Positions 48,338-58,518 of a stretch of 64,000 bases of DNA are shown in pieces. The stretch lies in NCBI RefSeq assembly GCF_023091745.1, contig NC_068930.1:5168262-5232261 (forward strand), read 5' to 3'. How positions within the stretch are numbered: the stretch's first letter is position 1; the number at the start of each line of letters is the position of its first letter. Both the position numbers and the translations under genes were made by a program. Source of the stretch: Budorcas taxicolor. Its lineage: Eukaryota > Chordata > Mammalia > Artiodactyla > Bovidae. Below the pieces are notes generated by a model. That model had not been told where the DNA came from, ran no database searches, and was given only the letters and a program-made list of their open reading frames with translations.

Positions 48338-51300
48338 TCGGAGGTAGAGCCTTCTCGCAGCCCCAGAACCCCAGAGGTCACTGTCCTCTGGCCTGCCCAG
48401 GCCCCCGTGCTCAAGCAGGCCTCCTGGAGCAAAGTGAGGAACAAGGTCCATGGCCTGGTGAGGGGCACACCTCAAGGACCCCCAAAAACCTGGCGGGTTT
48501 TTGCCAACACATCAAAGCAGAACTCCCACCAATCAAACCTTGAATGGAGCCCCCAGATACAAGTGTGCGTGCACACTTCTGTCTCCTGTACCTGTGCATT
48601 CGTACAGGGAGACACATACAGACAAACACGCCGCGCGCTCTGCCCCTAGCTTCTTGGTATCAGCAGTTTCCTTAGCCCGGCTGCTCCACCACAGAGCACA
48701 CTCTAGTCGGGTATTTGGACAGCGATCAGTTTCCTTCATGAAGTTCTGGCCTGGGGAGCTGTCCCTTCACTTCACCGCGATGCCCTAAAATGCCTGGCCG
48801 CCATGGGCTTTCGAGCCGGGCACCAGGGTGAAGGCTGCGAGGCCCCTCGGCTGTGACTCCCGCTCTGGCACTGCAGCCACCAGCGCACCCAGGGCCGACC
48901 TCAGGGGAGAGGCGTGCCGGACCCTCTGCGGCGCCAGGAAGGCGCGAGCAGGGCCTGCCAGGCGCCATCTGGGGGGCGTGGGTCCAGCCGCCACAGGCTG
49001 AGCGCAGGATCTGGAGCTGCAGAGACGCAGGAGGGGGCTGCAGGGGCGGCCGTGAGCCAGGACGGGGCCAACCAGTTCTCCGGACCCACCACCTCCTCTG
49101 CGAGAGAGGAAGGCAGTGTTCTCATCTCAGGGCCCTGGGAACCTCGGGGAGCATGGATAGCCCAGAGCCTTCCCCCACCCCAGGCAGGCAGAGTGCTGGG
49201 GTTCCATGCACCCCCAGGGTGGGTCCGGGTCAACCAGAGTAGAAAGTGGTTCAGCGCTGGCAAAGTGAGCTGGAGAGACCACTGCCCCAGGCATGTCACC
49301 AGCAGAGTTCCCAGTTCTGAAAGCAGGCAAGGGGAGGGGAGGTGCTGTCTTTCAGAGACACGTATTCGGGACAGACCCCACGGGACAGCCCGAGCGCATG
49401 CACAGAAGGGCCCTGGGTGTCCCCACGGAGGTGACAACTCATGAGGGGCTGCATCCCAGCGGGAGTCGGGCCTAGCGCTGCAGAAGCTTCAGACCGGGGC
49501 GGCTCTCTGCCCTCAGCAGGGTCAGCCCAGTGGGCACCCCGTGTGCGGGTGGAGACGGCTGGGGGTGGCCAGCCTGGGACTGGGTACAGCGCAGAGGGGC
49601 CATGACTTGCGGGGACGGGGAAGTGGGGGTTGCAGAGCGCTCCTCGGGGCCGTGGGCCAGTACGAGGAGGAGGGGTATCCAGGCCGCCCACTCCTGCCAC
49701 AGCAGCTCAGCGCGGACCTTTTCTCTGAAGGTGCAATCAGTGAAACAGCCGCATCTGCTTAGAATAAAAGCAAACATTTTTTTGCCTCTCAAGCCACAGG
49801 AGTGGAGTCAGAAGAACATGCTCCAAACTGGGCAAGAAGCCCAGCTGGGTCCTGTATGGCGCTGCCACCGTGGGACCCCAGACTCACCCTGCCCAACCTG
49901 AGCATGGCCATGCTGCCCCCCAACCCCAACCCAGAGGCGGCACACAGCACAACCCAGGCCTCCTCATCCAGAACCTTCCACAGCACTGGCCCGGGCTCCC
50001 TGGGGGCGGCCCTGCGCCCCGCCTGCCCTCTGCCCGTGCTAAGCCAAGAGGCTGGGCTGTGCTGTGTGCCACAGGGGATCTGGGTGACTCAGGGGTCCCT
50101 GTGCCTCCCTCAAGGGAATCAGGAGCAGCAGTGACAGAGAGGCCTGGCACACGCTGCCCGCTGGGACCACCACGCAGGGCTGGGGGTGTGGGACCCTCCA
50201 GGAAGTCTCCAGTGCTGAGGGTGGATGCCCCTCAGTCTCGCCTTTGCAGCCTCACAAAGTCCGTCCTCACAAGACTTCCCGCCTGATGGTCAAGGTTCCA
50301 GAACGCTCGACCAAGGACAGATGACTGAAGCAGCCATTTGAAGTTCCTTCCAAAACAAACCTCGATCTGTAGGCCTTTGAAGCTGGCCTTCTTCACCACC
50401 CAAAAGGGCCCATGTCTAATCACCGGCAGGAGGAGCTACTGAAAGGTCACTCGTCAGAAGTACATGAGAGTAAATTTTTTCCTTTTTTCTCAAAGACACA
50501 AGACTCACACAAGGATATCTGTTTGCATTAGCATTAGGTGTACGTGTGCATACAACAAAGAATGATTTTGAAGCTTAGGCCCAGGACTAAACTTACAAAA
50601 ACCCACACAGATGTAGCTCAGAGTGCACTCCCTGGAAGAGGAGGATTCCTGGTCGCTAGCAATGACACGTTTTTAGAGGGGACAGAGAGGGGAAGGCATG
50701 CAGTCACAGCTGCTACCTAGCAAGCGGCTCTACTGGAAACCAACAAACTTCAGCCTGACCTCAGCTGGGTGACGACATCCATCAGTCCCGCTGGGTAGAA
50801 TCCCAGTGCCTTCTGCAGCACAGGTTACTCATCGGCACTGCTGGGAAAGCCCCAGTGTATCTCAATATGGTTTAAACCCAGTTTAGATGTCAAGAGCATG
50901 GTTTCATCCACACCCAAGTGGGTAACAGTGTAGCACAGCTCCCCTCCCCTTACAGACAGACACCCTGCAAGACAGACAGGCTGGGGCCTGGGACTCTTTG
51001 CTGCAGTGCCTGCACCTGAACAAATGTTTCCTCAATCTACAAAATATCAAGGACCTATAAGTTACAAAAATAACTGTGTGCATGCACAGTTGGGACAGAT
51101 TATGGACAAGATGCAAAAAGACCAAAAAAAACAAAACCACCACCAATCAACTGCCATGTCTAAAGAGCCAACAGCAACACACGGGGTTGGGACAAAAGCA
51201 GGGTACTGTGCCTGCCCCTGCACACAGCACCACCGAAGGGCTGGCAAACCACCTGTGCTACCGCTCCAGCCCGAACCCTGGACACATCCCCCACCCCCAC

Positions 51301-51650
51301 ACAGGAAGTAACGTACTGGGCCCAGCTTGCCCTGCACCCCTCGGGGGAGCAGAGGGGCCTGTTGCTTGTTCTCGCCCTCACTGCTGCAGCAGGGGCTCCA
51401 ATGAAGACTGGCCTGGTGTCCGGCCTCTTTTTCTCTTGACTGGGGAAGGCCAAGAACCCCGGTGGGCCTGGTTCACAGGACACCACAATGACCACGCGGA
51501 GGGGGCTGTGGACCCCTGCTCTGTTCACATGCATGGAGGCCAGACACTCAGAGGCAGTCTCACCAGTGCAGGAACCTAGCGCTGCCTTCCACGGAGGAGC
51601 CCACACAGACAAAAGGCTTTATATAACTTCCCCAATAATTGTTGCTGAAG
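48338..51650. other. Unique GC-rich intron, no gene
   Basis: About 3.3 kb. Several ORFs of 120-180 codons overlap on opposite strands without motifs. Moderately CpG-rich near 48780-49060. No confident repeat. Confidence 0.5.
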
Positions 51651-51667
51651 TGAGGAACTAGACTCTT
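51651..51667. repeat. Left target-site duplication of L1 insertion
   Basis: TGAGGAACTAGACTCTT, identical to 53472-53488. It is followed at once by a T run (51666-51675) that is the reverse of a poly-A tail. Confidence 0.9.
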
Positions 51668-51675
51668 TTTTTTTT

Positions 51676-51835
51676 ATAAATCACACTTAATCACAAATTC
51701 TTATTGATCTTGCTCTTTAAGTAGTTCCTAAGCATAACTCATCTTGTTCATTTCCACAATTATTGTTCTAATTTTAGGCCATTACCATTTCTTGACTAGA
51801 TTTTTGCAGTATTTCCCTATTGGTTTCCTTGCCTT
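51676..51835 (-). other. Probable 3'-transduced sequence carried by L1
   Basis: About 160 bp between the terminal T run and the L1 3' end is not L1-like. It lies inside the target-site duplications, which is what an L1 read-through transcript with 3' flank would leave. In L1 orientation it ends in ATAAAAAAAAAA with an AATAAG-like signal about 30 bp upstream. Confidence 0.6.
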
Positions 51836-53471
51836 TAAAAAAATTAATTAATTTATTTTAATTGGAGATTAATTACTTTACAATATTGTGGTAGTTCTGC
51901 CATACACTGACATGAATCAGCCAGTGGGTGTACATGTGTCCCCCATCCTGAACCCCCCTCCCACCTCCCTCACCGTTGCATCCCTCAGGGTCATCCCAGG
52001 GAACCAGCTTTGAGCGCCCTGTTTCATGCATCAAACCTGGACTGGAAATCTATTTCACATATGGTAATATGCATGTTTCAATGCTATTCTCTCAAATCAT
52101 CCCACCCTCGCCTTCTCTCACAGAGTCCAAAAGTCTGTTCTTTATATATGAGTCTCTTTTGCTGTCTTGCATATAGGGTCATCATTACCATCTTTCTAAA
52201 TTCCATATATATCCATTCGGTTCAGTTCAGTTCAGTCGCTCAGTCATGTCCGACTCTTTGCGACCCCATGAATCGCAGCACGCCAGGCCTCCCTGTCCAT
52301 CACCAACTCCCGGAGTTCACTCAAACTCATGTCCATCGAGTCAGTGATGCCATCCAGCCATCTCATCCTCTGTTGTCCCCTTCTCCTCCTGCCCCCAATC
52401 CCTCCCAGCATCAGAATCTTTTCCAATGAGTCAACTCTTTGCATGAGGTGGCCAAAGTATTGGAGTTTCAGCTTCAGCATCATTCCTTCCAAAGAAATCC
52501 CAGGGCTGATCTCCTTCAGAATGGACTAGTTGGATCTCCCTGCAGTCCAAGGGACTCTCAAGAGTCTTCTCCAACACCACAGTTCAAAAGCATCAATTCT
52601 TCAGCGCTCTGCGTTCTTCACAGCCCAACTCTCACATCCATACATGACCACTGGAAAAACCATAGCCTTGACTATATGCGTTAATGAATATGTACTAATG
52701 TTTTTCTTTCTTACTTCACTTTGTAAAACAGGCTCCAGTTTCATCCACCTCATGAGAACACAAATGTGTTCTTTTGAATAGCTGAGTAGTATTCCGTTGT
52801 GTATATGCACCACAGCTTTCTTATCCATTCATCTGCCGGTGAACATCTAGGTTGCCTCCATGTCCTGGCTATTATAAACAGTGCTGTGATGAGCATTGGG
52901 GTACATGTGTCTCTTTTAATTCTGGCTTCCTCAGTGTGTATGCCCAGCCGTGGGATTGCTGGTTTATATGGAAGTTCTCTTTCCAGTTTTTTAAGGAATC
53001 TCCACACTGTTCTCCATAGTGGCTGTACTAGTTTGCATTCCCACCAACAGTGTAAGAGGGTTCCCTTTTCTCCACACCCTCTCCAGCATTTATTGTTTGT
53101 AGACTTTTTGAAAGCAGCCATTCTGACTGGTGTGAGATGGTACCTCATTGTGGTTTTGATTTGCATTTCTCTGATAATGAACGATGTTGAACATCTTTTC
53201 ATGTGTTTGTCAGCCATCTGTATGTCTTCTTTGGAGAAATGTCTGTTTAGTTCCTTGGCCCATTTTTTGATTGGGTCATTTTTTTTCTGGAATTGAGCTG
53301 CATGAGCTGCTTGTATATTTTTGAGATTAAATCTTTGTCAGTTGCTTCGTTTACTGTTATTTTCTCCCATTCTGAGGGCTGTCTTTTCACCTTGCTTATA
53401 GTTTCCTTCTTTGTGCAAAAGCTTTCAAGTTTAATTAGGTCCCATTTGTTTATTTTTGCTTTTATTTGAAA
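51836..53471 (-). mobile_element. Ruminant L1, 5'-truncated, split by a BovB
   Basis: The 3' UTR is at the left (GGAGATTAATTACTTTACAA). The ORF2 end is at the right: 155 codons (52750-53217, minus) include KCWRGCGEKGTLLHCWWECK and TEYYSAIQKNT. A BovB at about 52213-52675 interrupts it. Perfect 17-bp target-site duplications (51651-51667, 53472-53488) bound the insertion. Relatively young. Confidence 0.93.
52213..52675 (-). mobile_element. BovB LINE, short 3' fragment
   Basis: Tail TTCAGTTCAGTTCAGTCGCT at the left. Minus translation has MKLKLQYFGHLMQRVDSLE-like and MRWLDGITDSMDMSLSEL segments. Inserted in the L1 3' UTR/ORF2 end, hence younger than it. Confidence 0.95.
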
Positions 53472-53488
53472 TGAGGAACTAGACTCTT
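53472..53488. repeat. Right target-site duplication of L1 insertion
   Basis: TGAGGAACTAGACTCTT, identical to 51651-51667. Confidence 0.9.
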
Positions 53489-54724
53489 AAACATTCAGAA
53501 ACGAAAGGAGGCTGACACCAAAAATTCAAATGCTGTGGCAACTGGTTTCATGTTGTGGGAGCAGGGACCTTCCCCTTGTCGGTAGCTCTTCTCAGAAAAC
53601 AGGGGAAAGGGAGAGACCGCAGGCATGACACCCCATCAAGAAATAAACTGCCTCACCACGCACTGTGCAGAGATGGGGCTGCCTGGGCACCAATGCCTAA
53701 TGCATTGGGGGAACAGAGGTTATCAACAATCAGACTGAAAATCCCAGGCCCCCTCAAGAGTGAGCTCCTGTAGGTCAACATGCTGCTGGAACACTACATT
53801 TCAGCCCAGAAAAGAATCTTTTTATCCTCTCCTCGAAGATAGCCAAAAGTGGTAACTTGGACATACTCAGATCATCTTGCTTTATTCTTTGGGACACACA
53901 CTTTGCACACACACACTCTCAGACACATATACATGCCTACACACATACACACATACCTACATAGACATCCATATTCACTTATGAGGAGGAACTTATGACA
54001 ACTGGGAAGATCTCACATTGCCAGCTCCTGTTGGTAAAGAAATTCCTGCTCCAGAAACACACATACACAGCCTCAAACTTTTTTCAATCACTGATGTAAT
54101 TCAACTACATTTAGAAAAACTGAAAATAGATTATTTTTTCAATGAAAACACACAAAAAACACTTCACCATACACACCATACACCACCATAAATAGAACAA
54201 AAACCTTATAGCTTTAGTTATGATTTTCCCAGAATAAGGAATAACTGCTTCCAACCATACAAAACACACAAATTTAAATGAACACAAGGTTGAAGTTTTT
54301 ATATACTGTAATAAGATCTTTTACGATTAATCTTCCACAAAGCATAATATTTTCAATTTCCTGGCATTCAGCTGTTTTCATTAAGACTACAGTGCTTCAC
54401 TCTCTGTAAAGTCTGCTTTGTTAGACCACAGGTTCAAGTTAAAAAATCCATGGCAAAGCCACCAGGATTAGAAACCAAAGCATCTTATTAGACAATCAAA
54501 TTGACATTCCCCATTAATCAAATACAGTTGATACTGTAAAACATGGCATGTCTCAGATAATTATAGTACCTACCTAACTGAATTGCTTTGAATATCCATA
54601 CTTGCTAGAATTAAAATTTGAGTCCAAATATAGTTATTCTCAAAATAATTTTCTTTCTCAAAGTCTTTCCTCTTACCTATTTAATGCCCTTTAACAAAAG
54701 TATGTGCGTGTTAAATTTGAGAAT
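53489..54724. other. Intron, AC-rich tract at 53880-53975
   Basis: Unique AT-rich sequence with a degenerate CA/CACATA tract. No gene. Confidence 0.5.
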
Positions 54725-54739
54725 AAAAATGTCCCACAG

Positions 54740-55263
54740 TACATATATATAATGGAATATTGCTCAGCCATTAAAAAGAATGAAATAATACCATTTGCAA
54801 CAACATAGATGGACCTAGAGATTGGCATACTGAGTGAAGTCAGAGAGAGAAGGACAAATATCATACAACATCCTTTTTATGTGTGGAATCTAAAAAGAAA
54901 TGACACAAATCACTTACTTACAAAACAGAAAGAGACTCACAGACTTAGAGAACTTATAGTTGCCAGCATAAAGGATGGGCAGAGGGATAGTTAGGGAGTT
55001 TGGGATGGACATGGACACACTGCTATACTTAAAATGGATAACTGACAAGGATCTACGTACATGGAATTCCGCTCAATGTTATGTGGCAGCCTGGATGGGA
55101 GGGGAGTTTGGGGGAGAATGGATACTTGTATATATATATGGCTGAGTTCCCTTCACAGTTGACCTGAAACTATCACAATACTTAATCAGCTACAGCTTAA
55201 TACAAAATAAGAAGTTTTCAAAAAAATAAAAATAAAGCTCAACTTATAGACAAGCATTTTAAA
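54740..55263 (+). mobile_element. Ruminant L1, short 5'-truncated copy
   Basis: ORF2 end (AATGGAATATTGCTCAGCCA) through the 3' UTR to an A-rich tail. Near-identical flanks AAAAATGTCCCACAG (54725-54739) and AAAAATGTCCCATAG (55264-55278) form a 15-bp target-site duplication with one mismatch. About 27 non-L1 bases sit between the L1 A-rich end (near 55235) and the final A run. Confidence 0.9.
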
Positions 55264-55278
55264 AAAAATGTCCCATAG

Positions 55279-56820
55279 AATAAATTATGAGCTTAATGAC
55301 TACACTTCATGGTAAAAGAAAACCATGAATCTTTTTGTTAAGGCTTGATATCAACTGATCCAATTAACACAGCCAGCCAGCTGTCTTTGTTTTCCAGTTT
55401 GATGACAGATGGCTTCCTTCTTCAGTCTCACAGCGGAGAATGTAGCTAATTTGAAGACTATTGGAAAAGCTTAAGGAAAAAGAAACTTTGTTGCAAGAAC
55501 TATATCACAAACCACCTTTCACCCCTAGTTTTCCTACCACAGAGATAATTTGGGGAGCATGTGTAGGTAGAAACAAAGAATATTAATTTTGTTTCCTCAT
55601 ATTTGGAATTTTGGTTATCCTTCTCAGCTCCTTGAATTTTATCAAGTAGCTTGGGGGAGGACTGCCTCTCCCTCCTAAAGGAAACTCAGCTTTGTCACTG
55701 CCTGAGAGAGTCTGGCACCCAATGCTGGTGGGATTTTAGACGAATCTATGTGCATTAAGTGGAAGGAAAGCCACGCCACTGATTTAGGATTAGGATCCTG
55801 CCAGTCTGGACATTAGGGGGAGGATGGATACATATATATTTAAATATATGTATACTCAAAAAGCACTACTTTTTAAGGTAGTGCTTCTCAGACTTTTTCC
55901 AGCCTAGGAAATTCCACACTGATGTCATCAGGAGCACGTGCCAGGCACACATGCACACACATATGCACACACCCACACACGCCTGGGCAGAGCGAACTTG
56001 GGCAGGCTCGTGGGTTCAGCTCTTCCTACAGCTCTCGCAATCAGCGCTCCACGCTGCAGGAAGCAGATGGCCCCGTGGGTGTGGGCAACAATCCATCCAA
56101 GAGACAAACCAGAGGAACGTTTTTCCCAGGAAACTAGCCCACACGAAGTCCCCTCCTGGACAGCCCCTCCCTGACTCCCATATGCCTTCCGTGCCTCGGG
56201 GCCCCACCCTCTGCCAAACTCCACCACTGGGCACGCAGGGCCCTGACTGCTGCTTTATCCCCGGTAGTAGCTCTGGTCCACCTCTGCGCGATTTCCTTAT
56301 TCACCACGAGGGGAAAAAGGTTTGCCTATTTTGATGGGTGCCTAGAATGGCATTAAACATGTAGTAGGTGCTCAGGAAATGTTTGCTATAAGAATGAAAC
56401 ATCACAAAAGTGAATCTGTTAAAAAAAAATGATCACTGTGAAATCATCAGCCTAAGGAATTCCTCGTTTTGCAGAAGTGACTGTGCAGATGCAGCTGCAC
56501 GGGCAGGACTGCAAGACCTGAATGAACGTGCGGGATGGAGGGACAGACGCCCGGAACAGACGGGCCTGGAGCAGCCCATGCGGCCAGACCCAGGGGCGCC
56601 AGGCTCTCCCCAGTCAAGCGGCGGAGGAGGAGCGGGCCTTGGTAGAACCTCCTGATTTCCCTTTCTGTTTCTTGTCTATAAAAGTGTACAACATCATTAC
56701 CTCACAATTTGTATTTAAAAATATGATTTGGAAATGTTTGCACTACTATGAACGGGAGAGGCACGGTAAGGTCTGACTCCCAGGAAGCTGGAACAAATGT
56801 GAGTTGCTGGGACAGCTCAC
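55279..56820. other. Intron, no gene
   Basis: Unique sequence; small AT tract at 55830-55857 and CA tract near 55945-55980. No coding signal. Confidence 0.5.
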
Positions 56821-56831
56821 GGTCAGCCTTG

Positions 56832-57115
56832 CTGCTGCTGCTGCTGCTGCTGCTAAGTCGCTTCAGTCGTGTCCGACTCTGTGCAACCCCATAGACAGCA
56901 GCCCACCAGGCTCCCCCATCCCCGAGATTCTCCAGGCAAGAACACTGGAGTGGGTTGCCATTTCCTTCTCCAATGCATGAAAGTGAAAAGTGAAAGGGAA
57001 GTCCCTCAGTCATGTCCGACTCTTAGCGATCCCATGGACTGCAGCCCACCAGGCTCCTCCGTCCATGGGATTTCCCAGGCAAGAGTACCGGAGTGGGGTG
57101 CCATTGCCTTCTCCT
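56832..57115 (-). mobile_element. Bov-A2 dimeric SINE with (CTG)7
   Basis: The (CTG)7 at 56832-56852, two monomers, a GTGAAAAGTGAAAGGGAAGT linker and the terminal GCCATTGCCTTCTCC are present. A perfect 11-bp target-site duplication GGTCAGCCTTG lies at 56821-56831 and 57116-57126. Confidence 0.96.
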
Positions 57116-57177
57116 GGTCAGCCTTGGAGTCCCTTTTATTTCGTGGATAATGCCAATTTGACAGTTTGACCCAAACT

Positions 57178-57283
57178 TCTTTTTTTTCATTTTTGGTTTG
57201 CAGGATCTTAGTTCCCCAACCAGAGACTGAACCACCGGGCGTCTGCAGTGAAAGCACGGAGTCCTAACCACAAGGCAACTTCC
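57178..57283 (-). mobile_element. CHR-type SINE fragment
   Basis: GATCTTAGTTCCCCAACCAG and GAAAGCACGGAGTCCTAACC are the reverse complement of the CHR-type head (GGTTAGGACTCCGTGCTTTC ... GGGGAACTAAGATC). Confidence 0.85.
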
Positions 57284-58109
57284 ATGACACCAACATTAAA
57301 CCAAACGTTCAGTTTGAATTGCCAGTATCTATGCTTCCTTCTCCAGAGCCGAGACAGCTGGGTGGCTGGAGGTGTCTGGGTGCCCTGTCCTGTGACCCGG
57401 GGATTTGGGCAGGCCACACGTGCACCCCACCTCACTGTCATCATGCTGGGCTTCCAGCCTCTGAATTCTGTACGATTTGGTGAACACTCTTCCGTAAATA
57501 CAATGCTGTGTCCACCTCTGAGACATCATCTGACCTGTGTCACTGCCTAAAGCACTCCCTGGCTCCCAGACCCTCCCTCCCATCCTCGCCTTCAGAATGT
57601 GGTTCACGGTCTCTTTCTGAATGCCTTCTTGGCCTTCTGGAAGGCTCTTTCCCAGCCCGTCCCCTCAAGGGTGTCTCCTCACTGCTCAGTGTCAAGCGTC
57701 TGTTGGCGAGCAGGCCTGGGTCCTCTTGGGGCTGGGCCCACCGCCTTAAATGCCCAGACCCTGCAGCATGTGGACCACTTCTCTCTTTCTCAGCATCTTT
57801 CTTGGTAAACAAGCTCTTCATAAACGACTTCAGAAACTCGAAAGGGTGGGAAGAGGAGCCACTCCCTCATCGTCAGGATTGGGGCGGTGCTGGCCATCCA
57901 CTCACTGCATTTGTCCTCCGGGACTCTCAGCCGGGGGGACCGGGGCCGGAGCCTGCTCTGCTGCCCCCTGTACCCCATCCTGAGCCCCTCTCATGCACAG
58001 GCCTGGGACCCCCAGGACTGCTGTCCAGAGAGTCACCTCTGGTGGTCGTTCACAGCAGCAGCGGGAGTCACACACAGAGGGGGGCATCCCCAGCACCCAA
58101 CTCCAGCAG
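57284..58109. other. Unique intron, no gene
   Basis: No recognised repeat. An open frame of 308 codons (57508-58434, plus) runs from here into the 51-bp minisatellite and has no domain. Confidence 0.5.
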
Positions 58110-58518
58110 CACCTGCCCCGGCATCTCAAAGGCATCATGCCCAGCATCTCTCAGCGATGGCACCTGCCCAGCATCCCAAAAGCATGATGCCCAGCACCTC
58201 TCAGTGATGGCACCTGCCCTGGCATCTCAAAGGCATCATGCCCAGCACCTCTCAGTGATGGCACCTGCCCTGGCATCTCAAAGGCATCATGCCCAGCACC
58301 TCTCAGTGATGGCACCTGCCCTGGCATCTCAAAGGCATCATGCCCAGCATCTCTCAGCGATGGCACCTGACCCAGCATCCCAACGTTACCATGCCCAGCA
58401 CCTCTCAGTGATGGCACCTGCCTCAGCATCTTGAAGTTATCATGCCCAGCACCTTTCAGAGGATGGCACCTGCCCTGGCATCCCAAAGTTACCATGCCCA
58501 GCACCTCTCAGCAGAAGG
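58110..58518. repeat. Minisatellite, 51-bp unit, 8 copies
   Basis: Each unit reads CACCTGCCCTGGCATCTCAA...CCCAGCACCTCTCAGTGATGG. Two central units are identical and outer ones diverge, typical of tandem repeat turnover. Because 51 is a multiple of three, one frame stays open as a 17-residue repeat (HHAQHLSVMAPALASQR). Confidence 0.95.

Noticed and set aside
47339..48649. ORF of 436 codons (plus), with a 331-codon ORF in another frame
   Set aside because: Entirely produced by the GT-containing tandem repeat, whose units lack stops in several frames; the translation is low-complexity Cys/Val and has no domain.
48780..49060. Possible CpG-island promoter
   Set aside because: CpG density looks moderate only by eye, with no linked exon or start; a CpG observed/expected calculation and CAGE data would be needed.
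57508..58434. 308-codon plus ORF
   Set aside because: Half is the 51-bp minisatellite and the rest shows no domain; kept only as a low-interest observation.
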